From Bog-473 sp035552095 (GTDB lineage: Bacteria > Actinomycetota > Acidimicrobiia > Acidimicrobiales > RAAP-2), in contig DASZMA010000193.1 of assembly GCA_035552095.1 (NCBI GenBank), positions 7,957-71,956 on the forward strand: a stretch of DNA of 64,000 nt, read 5' to 3'. This document shows, one piece after another, positions 8,715-16,133 of this stretch (positions within the stretch are counted from its first letter, which is position 1; each line of letters opens with the position of its first letter). The notes under the pieces were generated by a model, which was not told the origin of the DNA, ran no database searches, and saw nothing but the letters and a program-made list of their open reading frames with translations. A program made the translations under genes and the position numbers.

Positions 8715-10318
8715 TCCAGGATCGCCCCGGCCACCGGCGCCACTACGCCGCCCGGTGCGCTCCCGCCGTCACCGTCACCACCGTCCAGCACCGTCGCCGT
8801 CGTCGCCGTCGTCCTGGCCGCCGAGTTGGGCAGGAACAGGGTGGGGACGAAGGCGATCATGATGGTGGCGACGGCCCACCAGAAGGTGTGGGCGAAGGCG
8901 TACGCCACCTTCTCGGCCACCGCCGGCGGCAGCTTCACCGTCTCGGACAACGTCAGACCACCGCTCCCACTCCCGCCGCTCCCGCCGCTCCCGACCTCGT
9001 GGGCGATGGAGCGTTCCAGCACCACGGCGAAGAGCGCGGTCGCCACCGAGCCGCCCACCTGGCGCACGATGTTGATGGTGGTGGTCGCCCGGGGGATCTC
9101 CGCGTGCGAGAGGTCGAAATACGCCGCCGCCATGACGGGCATCATGGAGAGCCCCAACCCCAGTCCCCGGGCGAAGAGGGTGGCGGCCAGCAGCACCTCG
9201 GAGGTGCCGGTGGTGACGAAGGCGAACGGGATGGTGGCCGCTGCCATCACGAGGATCCCCGCCGGTACGACTCGTCGGGGGCCGACCCGGTCGGTGATCC
9301 GACCAGAAAGCCGCATGACGCAGGCGGCTCCGATGCCCTGAGGCGCCATGAGCAGGCCGGCCACCCACGGGCTCTGGCCCCGGGCGATCTGGTAGTAGAG
9401 CGGCAGCAGGAACATGGAGCCGAAGAGGGTGGCCCCCATGATGAACATGCAGATGTTGGCGATGGTGAAGTTGCGGTTCTTGAACAGCCGCAGTTGGAGC
9501 AGCGGATTCGGTATCCGGAGCGCGTGCAGCACGAACGCGGTCATGAGGCCCAGCCCCAGGACGAAGCTCACGACAACCGGGGTGCTGGTGAAGCTGCCCG
9601 TCACCCCGACTTCCGAGAGTGCGTACACCAGGGCGGCCAGGCCGGGGGAGAGCAGGCAGAACCCGAGGCCGTCGAAGCTGGTCCGGACCGTCGGCTCCCG
9701 TTCGGAGAGGTAGCGGGCCGAGAGGATCAAGGTGATGATGCCGATGGGCACGTTGATGTAGAAGATCCAGCGCCAGCTGAAGTTGGAGACGATGAGGCCG
9801 CCGAGCACCGGGCCGAGCACCGGGCCCATGACGGTGGGGACCCCGATGACCCCCATGACCCGACCCATGCGCTGGGGCCCGGCCGCCCGGGCCAGCACGG
9901 ACTGGCCGATGGGCAAAATCATGCCGCCGCCGATGCCCTGGAGGATCCGGAAGAAGATGAGCGAGTTGGCCGACCAGGCCACGCCGCAAAGGCTCGACCC
10001 CACAATGAAGAGGGTGAGCGACGTCATCCACATCGTCTTGGCCCCGAAGCGGTCGACGGCCCAGCCGGTGACCGGGATCACCACGGCCAGGGCCAGCAGG
10101 TAGCCCGTGGTCACCCACTGAATGGTGGAGACCGAGACGTGGAAGTCCTTGCCCAACGTGGCCAACGCCACGGCCACAATGGTGGTGTCCAGGATGGACA
10201 TGATCGAGCCCAGGACCACCACGCTCGAGATCCGCCGCAGCTCGGGCGACAACACCGACTCCTTGTCGCCGCCGCCGTCGCCGCCGTCGCCGCTGCTCTT
10301 GTCGTCGTCGCGGGCCAT
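8711..10318 (-). CDS. DHA2-family (EmrB/QacA) multidrug MFS efflux pump
   Basis: Proton-driven exporter with 14 predicted membrane segments, 535 aa. The first helix has the DHA2 motif (LDTTIVAVALATLGKDF) and the loop 2-3 motif GWAVDRFGAKTM. Motif C appears as GPVLGPVLGG. The N-terminal tail (GDGGDGGGD) and a late loop (GSGGSGGSGSGG) are low-complexity and encoded by short repeats. The ATG at 10318 is preceded by TACCAT with a 6-nt gap and by TTGACA 16 nt further up, a leaderless promoter. A divergent MarR gene and a perfect inverted repeat between the genes indicate MarR repression. The substrate is unknown. Confidence 0.92.
   Translation of the reverse strand: MARDDDKSSGDGGDGGGDKESVLSPELRRISSVVVLGSIMSILDTTIVAVALATLGKDFHVSVSTIQWVTTGYLLALAVVIPVTGWAVDRFGAKTMWMTSLTLFIVGSSLCGVAWSANSLIFFRILQGIGGGMILPIGQSVLARAAGPQRMGRVMGVIGVPTVMGPVLGPVLGGLIVSNFSWRWIFYINVPIGIITLILSARYLSEREPTVRTSFDGLGFCLLSPGLAALVYALSEVGVTGSFTSTPVVVSFVLGLGLMTAFVLHALRIPNPLLQLRLFKNRNFTIANICMFIMGATLFGSMFLLPLYYQIARGQSPWVAGLLMAPQGIGAACVMRLSGRITDRVGPRRVVPAGILVMAAATIPFAFVTTGTSEVLLAATLFARGLGLGLSMMPVMAAAYFDLSHAEIPRATTTINIVRQVGGSVATALFAVVLERSIAHEVGSGGSGGSGSGGLTLSETVKLPPAVAEKVAYAFAHTFWWAVATIMIAFVPTLFLPNSAARTTATTATVLDGGDGDGGSAPGGVVAPVAGAILD
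8961..8993. repeat. In-frame 9-bp repeat (CCGCTCCCG) in MFS gene
   Basis: Two perfect 9-bp units plus degenerate flanking copies encode the Gly-Ser loop of the efflux pump. Confidence 0.75.
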
Positions 10319-10324
10319 TACTTC

Positions 10325-10352
10325 ATGGTACTCAAAGGTGTGGAGTTGTCAA
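10325..10352 (-). promoter_or_regulatory. Leaderless promoter of the MFS efflux gene
   Basis: On the minus strand TTGACA (10347-10352), a 16-nt spacer and TACCAT (10325-10330) are followed by 6 nt and the ATG at 10318. This is the best -35/-10 match in the window. Confidence 0.8.
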
Positions 10353-10371
10353 AGAGTTTGTGCGAAACTCT
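10353..10371. promoter_or_regulatory. Probable MarR operator, perfect inverted repeat
   Basis: AGAGTTT and AAACTCT form perfect 7-bp arms around GTGCG. The site abuts the -35 of the efflux gene and covers the region just upstream of the marR ATG at 10377, so one bound dimer could block both promoters. Confidence 0.75.
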
Positions 10372-10376
10372 CACCC

Positions 10377-10850
10377 ATGGGATTGGCCGAGGACGCCTTC
10401 GCGCACCTGCGCAGCATCGCCTTCGAGGGTGAGCACATGGAGCGGATGGCCGCGCTGGGCACTCGCACCCGACTGTCCCCGGGCGTCATCAAGATGCTGA
10501 TGCGCCTCTCCACCTCCGACGGCGCCTCCATGGGCGAGATGGCCCGCGCCATCGGCTGCGATCCCTCGTACATCACCGCCCTGGTCGATGACCTGGCCGA
10601 CCGGGGCCTGGCCGGCCGGGAGCCCAGCCCCCTCGACCGCCGCATCAAGCTGGTCGTGCTGACGCCCGCCGGCCGGGCCCTCGCCGAGGAGATCCACTCG
10701 ATCCTCTCCGTGCCCCCGGCCTCCTTCGACGCGCTCTCCCGCACCGAATTGCGCCAGTTGCGCGATCTGCTGGCCAAGGTTGCGGCGGCGGGTGGCCCCG
10801 TCCCCTCCCCTCCAGCCTCTACCCTGGGGCCGGCCCTCACCGGCTCCTAA
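10377..10850 (+). CDS. MarR-family transcriptional regulator
   Basis: Winged-helix repressor, 157 aa, most likely controlling the divergent efflux pump and itself. The start is the ATG at 10377 (MGLAEDAFAHLRSI); the frame is open further upstream, but that part overlaps the neighbour. The HTH region is GEMARAIGCDPSYITALVDDLADRGL, here split as recognition helix PSYITALVDDL. The wing is REPSPLDRRIKLVVLTPAGR. The helices dimerising at both ends are present. It is separated from the pump by 58 bp containing the operator. Confidence 0.92.
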   Translation: MGLAEDAFAHLRSIAFEGEHMERMAALGTRTRLSPGVIKMLMRLSTSDGASMGEMARAIGCDPSYITALVDDLADRGLAGREPSPLDRRIKLVVLTPAGRALAEEIHSILSVPPASFDALSRTELRQLRDLLAKVAAAGGPVPSPPASTLGPALTGS

Positions 10851-10909
10851 CCGCACCGCCCCCGTTATCAATTGGGTCCGCTCCCGGGTGGCGTGCCACG
10901 ATCAAGTCC

Positions 10910-11581
10910 GTGCGGGTGCATCGCAGCTTCGCCTTCGTCGACGTCTCGGGCTTCACCGCCCTGACCGAGCACGAGGGGGACGAGCACGCCGTCGATGTGC
11001 TCACCGCCTTCCGGGCCCTCCTGCGAGATATCTGCGCCCGCCGCGCCGTGCGCATCGCCAAGTGGCTGGGCGACGGCGTCATGCTGGTCTGCGTCGACAC
11101 CGCCCCCTTGGTGGCCACCATTCTCGAGCTGCACTATGTGGTCTGTGCCGTCTCGGGGCCGGCCCAGACGGTCTCCATCCGCTCGGGCCTCACCGCCGGT
11201 GACGTGATCCTGATGGAGGGGGACGACTACATCGGGCACTGCGTCAACGTGGCGGCGCGGCTGTGCGACCTGGCCGAGAGCGGCGAGGCGCTGGCCGATC
11301 CCTCGGTGCTCGGGGACCTGCCGCGCTGGGGCGCCGTCTTGACCGCGCGCGACATCGTGCTGCGCGGCGTCGAGAAGCCGGTCCCGGCGGCCAGCGTCGG
11401 CATGGCGGAGTCCGAGCCCACCGGGCGCCGGCACCACGATCCCATCTGTGGCCTGCCGCTGACCGAGCCCACGGCCGAGGCAACGGGCCAGGACCCCGAC
11501 GGCGACCTGGTCCTGTTCTGCTCCACCGGCTGCCTCGATACGTGGCAACGTCGCCCGGCCAAGATCGTCCGGATGGCCTAG
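10910..11581 (+). CDS. Class III nucleotidyl cyclase domain fused to YHS-like Cys domain
   Basis: Predicted cytosolic adenylate cyclase, 223 aa from GTG. The catalytic domain (1-165) has metal ligands D11 in FVDVSGFT and D55 in KWLGDGVML. K51 stands at the adenine-selecting position, and the Asn/Arg pair lies in NVAARLCDLAESGEAL, so it looks active. The C-terminal 45 residues hold DPICGLPL and FCSTGCLDTW, the Cys pattern of a YHS-type metal-binding module. No receiver, HAMP or membrane part is present. A GNAT gene starts 5 nt after its stop, implying co-translation. The fusion suggests metal- or redox-tuned cAMP synthesis, which is inference. Confidence 0.8.
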   Translation: MRVHRSFAFVDVSGFTALTEHEGDEHAVDVLTAFRALLRDICARRAVRIAKWLGDGVMLVCVDTAPLVATILELHYVVCAVSGPAQTVSIRSGLTAGDVILMEGDDYIGHCVNVAARLCDLAESGEALADPSVLGDLPRWGAVLTARDIVLRGVEKPVPAASVGMAESEPTGRRHHDPICGLPLTEPTAEATGQDPDGDLVLFCSTGCLDTWQRRPAKIVRMA

Positions 11582-11586
11582 CCCTG

Positions 11587-12087
11587 TTGCTCCGTGACGC
11601 CACCCCGGAAGATGCCCCGGCCATCAGCCGCTTGTACAACGCCCTGATCGGCACCACCACGGTGGCCTGGACCGAGCAACGAGAGCCGCCGGAGGCCCGC
11701 CAGACCTGGCTCGACCAGCAAATCCAGGCGGGCCGCCCCGTCCTGGTGGCCGAGGACGAGGACGAGGGCGTCGTGGTCGGGTTCGCTTCCTACGAGGATT
11801 TCCGCGGCGCCGGTAAGTGGCCCGGTTACCGCTTCACGGTGGAGCACACCGTCCACGTCGACGGGGCCCACCAGGGCCGGCGGATCGGGACCGCGCTGAT
11901 GGATGCGCTGATGGCCCGGGCCGCCGCCGCCGGCCTGCACGTCATGATCGGGGCCGTCGACAGCGACAACCTCACCTCCATCGGCTTCCACGAGCGCCTA
12001 GGGTTCACTGAAGTGGCCCGCCTGCCCGAGGTCGGCTTCAAATTCGACCGCTGGCTCACGTTGGTCCTCCTGCAACGGGTGCTCTAG
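11587..12087 (+). CDS. GNAT N-acetyltransferase, phosphinothricin/MnaT-like
   Basis: Acetyl-CoA-dependent N-acetyltransferase of 166 aa. The frame is open far upstream through the cyclase gene, but homology begins at LLRDATPEDAPAISRLYN, so the TTG at 11587 is the only sensible start codon. The acetyl-CoA loop is HQGRRIGTALMDAL, after VEHTVHVD. The C-terminal block IGFHERLGFTEVARLPEVGFKFDRW, here cut as FHERLGFTEVARL, is typical of phosphinothricin or methionine-sulfone acetyltransferases. It is probably co-transcribed with the cyclase. Confidence 0.82.
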   Translation: MLRDATPEDAPAISRLYNALIGTTTVAWTEQREPPEARQTWLDQQIQAGRPVLVAEDEDEGVVVGFASYEDFRGAGKWPGYRFTVEHTVHVDGAHQGRRIGTALMDALMARAAAAGLHVMIGAVDSDNLTSIGFHERLGFTEVARLPEVGFKFDRWLTLVLLQRVL

Positions 12088-12112
12088 CGGAGCTGAACCT
12101 AAGGAGCCGGCA

Positions 12113-13054
12113 GTGACGGTGCGACGAAATGGGGGTCACATGCCCGCGGTGAGCGTGCGCCACCTAGCCAAGTCGTATGGCGACACGGTGGCCGTGCGTG
12201 ACGTCAGCTTCGAGGTCCAAAAAGGGGAGGTATTCGCGCTGCTCGGGCCCAACGGGGCCGGCAAGACCACCACCATCGAGATCCTCGAGGGCTTCCGCGA
12301 CCGCAGCGGGGGCGAGGTGGAGACCTTGGGGGTCGACCCCGCGGCGCGGGCCACCCAACGGTGGCTGCGGACTCGCATCGGCGTCGTCTTGCAAGAACTG
12401 GCGGTCGAGCCCTACTACACGGTGCGCCAGGTGCTGAGCCGGAACGCCGGCTTCTATCCCTCGCCGCGACCGGTGGACCAGGTGATCGAGCTGATCGGAC
12501 TGCGGGAGAAGGCGGACGAGCGGGTCAAGAAACTCTCGGGCGGCCAGCAGCGCCGGCTCGATGTGGGGTTGGGCATCATCGGCCAGCCCGAGTTGCTCTT
12601 CTTGGATGAGCCGACCACCGGCCTGGACCCGTCCGGCCGGCGCGACTCGTGGAACCTGATCCGCCAGCTGACCGAGGAGGGCACCACGGTCATGCTGACC
12701 ACGCACTACATGGACGAGGTGGACGCCCTGGCCGACCGGGTGGCCGTCCTCAACCACGCCGAGGTCGTGGCCAGCGGCACCCCGACCTCCCTCGGTGGCC
12801 GCGACTCGGGCGAGGTCACCATCCGCTTCTTGTTGCCCCAGTCGGTGGTGGTCGCTGATATCCCGGCCGAGGTGCACTCGGTGGATGACGGCATCGTTGA
12901 GATCCACACCGCTGACGAGCTGCGCGTGCTCCACGGGCTGACCGGGTGGGCCCTGGAGAAGGAACTGGACCTGCTCGGCCTGGCCGTCTCCCGGCTCTCG
13001 CTGGAGGACGTCTATCTGCGGCTGACCCGTGACGCCACTGAGGTCGGACGATGA
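12113..13054 (+). CDS. ABC transporter ATP-binding protein (ABC-2/DrrA type)
   Basis: ATPase of an exporter, 313 aa. Walker A is GPNGAGKTTTIEIL, signature LSGGQQRRLDVGLGI, Walker B LLFLDEPTTGLDP, and the switch TTHYMDEVDALADR. A C-terminal domain of about 90 aa follows, as in DrrA-like proteins. The GTG start at 12113 has AAGGAG 6 nt upstream. The stop overlaps the permease ATG (ATGA), so the two are translationally coupled. The exported substrate is unknown. Confidence 0.92.
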   Translation: MTVRRNGGHMPAVSVRHLAKSYGDTVAVRDVSFEVQKGEVFALLGPNGAGKTTTIEILEGFRDRSGGEVETLGVDPAARATQRWLRTRIGVVLQELAVEPYYTVRQVLSRNAGFYPSPRPVDQVIELIGLREKADERVKKLSGGQQRRLDVGLGIIGQPELLFLDEPTTGLDPSGRRDSWNLIRQLTEEGTTVMLTTHYMDEVDALADRVAVLNHAEVVASGTPTSLGGRDSGEVTIRFLLPQSVVVADIPAEVHSVDDGIVEIHTADELRVLHGLTGWALEKELDLLGLAVSRLSLEDVYLRLTRDATEVGR

Positions 13055-13890
13055 GCACCACGACCAACCCACCCAGCCCATCCAACCCGTCCAACCCCTC
13101 CACCGGCTCGTTCCGGGGCCGGAGCGACATCAAAATGGTGGCCCGCCAGGTGCGCTACGAGCAGCTGAGTTTCTGGCTCAATCCACTGGGTGCCTTCTTC
13201 ACCCTTGGTTTTTCCACCATCTTCCTCGTCCTTCTCAGTGCCATCTCGGGGCACTCGAAAGCTGGCTCAGGGTACGGCGATGCGCTGCTGCGCCAGTACT
13301 ACCTGGCCAGTTTCATGGCCTACGGCGTCATGTCGGCCTGCTTCACCGTCCTGGCCCAGACGCTGGTCAACCGGCGCGAGATGGGGCTGCTCAAGCGCCT
13401 CCGGCTCAGCCCCGTTCCGACCTGGTCGCTGCTGAGCGCCATCTTCCTCAGCACCATGATCGTGGCGCTGCTCCAGGTGGGCATCCTTCTAATTGTGGGC
13501 GCGGCGGGCTTCGGTGACTACATGCCCGGCCATGCCCTGGCCTTCATCCTGACCATCGTGGTGGGCATGCTGTGTTTCACCGCCCTGGGGGTGGGTGTCA
13601 GCACCCTGGTCCCCAATGCCGACGCGGCAGGGCCGATGATCAGCATCGTCTTCTTCCTCCTGCTGGCCTTCTCCGGGTTGTATTTCACCATTACGCCCGG
13701 ATCCACCCTGGCCAACGTCTCGGGCTACTTCCCGGTCCGCCACCTCATCAACGCCTTAGAGGCGCCCTTCAACCTGCCGCCGGGGGCCAACCCGTGGGCC
13801 TGGCACGACCTCTTGGTGATGGCCATCTGGGGCGTGGTCGGGGTGGCCTTGGCCCTGCGGCGCTGGCAGTGGGCGCCCCGGCGGGGCTGA
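13051..13890 (+). CDS. ABC-2 type transporter permease
   Basis: Membrane partner of the preceding ATPase, 279 aa with about six helices in the ABC2_membrane arrangement. The N-terminus (TTTNPPSPSNPSNPS) is low complexity and encoded by a 9-bp repeat (TCCAACCCG-like) at 13081-13101. Conserved features are the amphipathic start and NRREMGLLKRLRLSP, the coupling-helix region. The C-terminus RRWQWAPRRG is basic. The start overlaps the ATPase stop by 4 nt. A short inverted repeat (GCGGG...CCCGC, about 13905-13921) after the stop could be a terminator. Confidence 0.9.
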   Translation: MSTTTNPPSPSNPSNPSTGSFRGRSDIKMVARQVRYEQLSFWLNPLGAFFTLGFSTIFLVLLSAISGHSKAGSGYGDALLRQYYLASFMAYGVMSACFTVLAQTLVNRREMGLLKRLRLSPVPTWSLLSAIFLSTMIVALLQVGILLIVGAAGFGDYMPGHALAFILTIVVGMLCFTALGVGVSTLVPNADAAGPMISIVFFLLLAFSGLYFTITPGSTLANVSGYFPVRHLINALEAPFNLPPGANPWAWHDLLVMAIWGVVGVALALRRWQWAPRRG

Positions 13891-13940
13891 AACGGACTGG
13901 CGGTAGGCGGGAGCGACGCCCGCTGGGGGTTACGGCTCCC

Positions 13941-13946
13941 TAGGCT
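13941..13946 (+). promoter_or_regulatory. Leaderless-type -10 (TAGGCT) of the sulfite-oxidase-family gene
   Basis: TAGGCT is followed by exactly 6 nt and the GTG at 13953, with no Shine-Dalgarno sequence. It supports this start and separate transcription from the ABC exporter. Confidence 0.6.
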
Positions 13947-13952
13947 CGCCTG

Positions 13953-14696
13953 GTGGCTTCCGTTTCCTCAGTGCCCCCAACGTCCCCCGGTGTCGGCAAG
14001 AACGGCGTCGTCGGCCCGGTCCGGGTGGGCCGACGGGTCTTCTTCGGGATGGTGGTGCTCGGCGCCGCCGGCATCGCCTTTGGGGCCAAAGTCCAGAACG
14101 CGGTCGGCAGCGCGATCGGGTCCGGGCTGGGCGGGCTGATCCCCGGCGGCGACCGCTTCCGCATCTACTCCATCTCCGGGACGCTGCCGGTGATCCCCCG
14201 ATCGAAGTACCAGCTCGAGGTCAGCGGGCTGGTGGACAAACCCATCACCCTGACCCTGGCCGACCTGGAGGCGATGCCCCGCACCGCCTTCGTGAAGGAC
14301 TTCAAGTGCGTGACCGGGTGGACGGTGACCAACGTCCATTGGGAGGGGGTGCAGCTCTCCCACATCCTCGACGCCGCCGGGGTCAAGGATGGGGCGGTGG
14401 CCCTGACCTTCGAGTCCTACGACGGCATGGACACGGAGAGCCTCACGCTGGAGCAGGCCCGTCTCCCCGACGTCATCGTCGCCTACAAGATGCTGGGTGG
14501 GCCCGTCACCACCGAGCACGGGGGACCGGTGCGGCTCTATGTGGCACCGATGTTCGGGTACAAGTCGATCAAGTGGCTCTCGGCCATCCGGGTGGTCAAC
14601 GAGGTCATACCGGGCTATTGGGAGCAGAACGGCTATCCGGTGAACGGGTGGTCCGACGGCACCACGGGGGCGACCGACCGTTCCCTGACCGCCTGA
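13953..14696 (+). CDS. Molybdopterin-dependent oxidoreductase, sulfite oxidase family
   Basis: Exported Moco enzyme of 247 aa. The N-terminus has a Tat-like motif, GRRVFFGMVVLGAAG, a signal or membrane anchor. The Mo-ligating Cys lies in DFKCVTGWTVTNVHWEG, and the fold continues through FESYDGMDTESL and MLGGPVTTEHGGPVRL to the end block FGYKSIKWLSAI. It has the catalytic domain only, with no dimerisation or heme domain, as in MsrP/YedY-like proteins. The b561-type gene begins inside its stop codon (TGATG), so an electron-transfer pair like MsrP-MsrQ is likely. The natural substrate is unknown. Confidence 0.88.
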   Translation: MASVSSVPPTSPGVGKNGVVGPVRVGRRVFFGMVVLGAAGIAFGAKVQNAVGSAIGSGLGGLIPGGDRFRIYSISGTLPVIPRSKYQLEVSGLVDKPITLTLADLEAMPRTAFVKDFKCVTGWTVTNVHWEGVQLSHILDAAGVKDGAVALTFESYDGMDTESLTLEQARLPDVIVAYKMLGGPVTTEHGGPVRLYVAPMFGYKSIKWLSAIRVVNEVIPGYWEQNGYPVNGWSDGTTGATDRSLTA

Positions 14697-15382
14697 TGGC
14701 GCAGGCCATCCAACCGGTCGAGCGGACCCGGCGCCGCGCCAGCGCGGCCACCCGGCTGGTGCGCTTCGATGGCGTCCAGCGGGCCGTGCACTGGACCAAT
14801 GCCCTGCTCTTCGCCGTCCTGATCCTCACCGCGCTGCCGCTGTACTTCTCGTCGCTGGCCACGCTGGTCGGTGAGCGGGTCCTGGTGGAGAACATCCATG
14901 TATGGACGGGGATCGCCCTGCCGGTGCCCCTGCTCCTTTCGCTGGTCGGGCCGTGGGGGGCGCAACTCCGCCGCGACCTGCACCGGGTCAACCGCTGGAG
15001 CCGCGATGAGATCGTCTGGCTCAGGGCCCTGGGCCGTCACGCCCCCAAGGTGGTCGACAAGTTCAACCCGGGGCAGAAGCTCAACGCCATCTTCACCGGC
15101 GGGGCCATCGTGGTGATGCTGGGCACGGGCGCCCTCTTGAAGTGGTTCCGGTTCTTCCCGGTCAGCTGGCGCACCGGCGCCACCTTCGTCCACGACGTGT
15201 TCGCCTTCGCCATCGTGGTCGTGATCGCCGGCCACATCCTCTTCGCGCTGACGCACTGGGATTCCATGCGCTCCATGATCAAGGGATGGGTGACCGAGAC
15301 CTGGGCCGCCCGGCACGCGCCGGCCTGGCTGGCCGAGGAGCAGCAGGCGATCGACCAGGGGGCCCGGGCCCGACCGCGCTGA
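14696..15382 (+). CDS. Cytochrome b561-type membrane protein
   Basis: Diheme membrane electron carrier, 228 aa, probably delivering quinol electrons to the preceding molybdoenzyme or accepting its electrons. The ATG at 14696 shares one base with the upstream stop; the open frame further upstream is not coding. Four hydrophobic helices carry histidines in RAVHWTNALLF, ENIHVWTGIA, FVHDVFAFAI and AGHILFALTHW, a pattern of the hydrogenase/formate dehydrogenase cytochrome b family. The C-terminus is hydrophilic. Confidence 0.85.
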   Translation: MAQAIQPVERTRRRASAATRLVRFDGVQRAVHWTNALLFAVLILTALPLYFSSLATLVGERVLVENIHVWTGIALPVPLLLSLVGPWGAQLRRDLHRVNRWSRDEIVWLRALGRHAPKVVDKFNPGQKLNAIFTGGAIVVMLGTGALLKWFRFFPVSWRTGATFVHDVFAFAIVVVIAGHILFALTHWDSMRSMIKGWVTETWAARHAPAWLAEEQQAIDQGARARPR

Positions 15383-15384
15383 CG

Positions 15385-15615
15385 TCAGCCCGGATTTGAG
15401 CTCGGCGGCCCGGGGTCCACGCCGGCCCCCTTGAGAAAGCGGCGCGCGGCCAGGATGAGGGTGAAGAGCCCGACCACGACCACCACGGCGCCGATGACGC
15501 CCCACTGGCCGTGACCGCTCATGCCCGAGCCGTGGATGACGCTGGTGCCCTGCAGGATCCACACCGTGCCGACGGCGCACAGGGCCAGCCCGATGATGCC
15601 TCGCAACAACCACAT
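15385..15615 (-). CDS. Small membrane protein, two helices
   Basis: Hypothetical protein of 76 aa. The ATG at 15615 (MWLLRGIIGLALCAVG) follows AGGGGTC and begins the first membrane helix; upstream in-frame codons add only hydrophilic residues. A Gly/His-rich loop (HGSGMSGHGQWG) separates a second helix (VVVVGLFTLILAARR). A TACCAT box lies about 30 nt upstream. It is convergent with the b561 gene, 2 bp apart. No function can be assigned. Confidence 0.6.
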   Translation of the reverse strand: MWLLRGIIGLALCAVGTVWILQGTSVIHGSGMSGHGQWGVIGAVVVVVGLFTLILAARRFLKGAGVDPGPPSSNPG

Positions 15616-15686
15616 AGTTGACCCCTGTCTGATGCGCCCCTTCCCGATGGTACCGCCGGACCCCGGCACGACGGGGGCGGGTTGGC

Positions 15687-15692
15687 TACCTT
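15687..15692 (+). promoter_or_regulatory. Leaderless-type -10 (TACCTT)
   Basis: TACCTT precedes the GTG at 15699 by 6 nt. The same hexamer and spacing occur at modA, so regulator and transporter share promoter design. Confidence 0.55.
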
Positions 15693-15698
15693 GTGCTG

Positions 15699-16100
15699 GT
15701 GGCGGAGTACCGGATCGGTCAAGCAGCCGAACTCCTGGGCGTCAGCTCAGACACCGTGCGTCGATGGGCCGATGCCGGCCGGGTGAAGACGACCGCCCAA
15801 CCGGGCGGCCGGCGCTTCGTCGACGGGGCTGATCTGGCCCGCCTGGCCGTCGAGCTGGCTGGTGAGCCACATCAAGAACGCTCCCGCACCCAGTCGGCCC
15901 GCAACCGCTTCCTCGGGATCATCACCAAGGTCACCAAGGACGGCGTGGCGGCGCAGGTCGAGATTCAGGCCGGACCCCATCGCTTCGTGGCGCTGATCAC
16001 CCGCGAGGCCGCCGACGAGCTTGCCCTCGAGCCGGGCATGGTGGCCGACGCCGTGGTGAAGGCGACCAACGTCGGCGTGGAGTTGCCCACCTCGTTCTGA
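15699..16100 (+). CDS. HTH-TOBE molybdenum-responsive regulator
   Basis: DNA-binding molybdate sensor, 133 aa from the GTG at 15699; a GTG two codons upstream is also possible. The N-terminal excisionase/MerR-type HTH (EYRIGQAAELLGVSSDTVRR) ends in PGGRRFVDGADL. A TOBE/Mop domain follows from about residue 65 (RNRFLGIITKVTKDG to KATNVGVE), which in ModE and Mop proteins binds molybdate. It is convergent with modBC and is the obvious candidate regulator of the molybdenum genes. Its binding site was not identified. Confidence 0.85.
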   Translation: MAEYRIGQAAELLGVSSDTVRRWADAGRVKTTAQPGGRRFVDGADLARLAVELAGEPHQERSRTQSARNRFLGIITKVTKDGVAAQVEIQAGPHRFVALITREAADELALEPGMVADAVVKATNVGVELPTSF

Positions 16101-16109
16101 CCTCACCTT

Positions 16110-16133
16110 GTCAGTCGTCAGTCGTCAGTCGTC
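16110..16133. repeat. 7-bp tandem repeat across the modBC stop codon
   Basis: Three copies of GTCAGTC plus a partial unit span the last codons and stop of modBC (TGA at 16118-16120) and the 17-bp gap to the convergent regulator gene. Gain or loss of a unit would change the C-terminal residues. Confidence 0.8.

Noticed and set aside
8888..10432. 514-aa plus-strand frame over the MFS gene
   Set aside because: Antisense shadow of an unmistakable 14-helix transporter; residues are almost all charged or Gly.
12113..13890. Antibiotic biosynthesis cluster linked to the ABC-2 exporter
   Set aside because: Neighbours are a GNAT, a cyclase and a sulfite-oxidase-family enzyme; no biosynthetic core enzyme is present.
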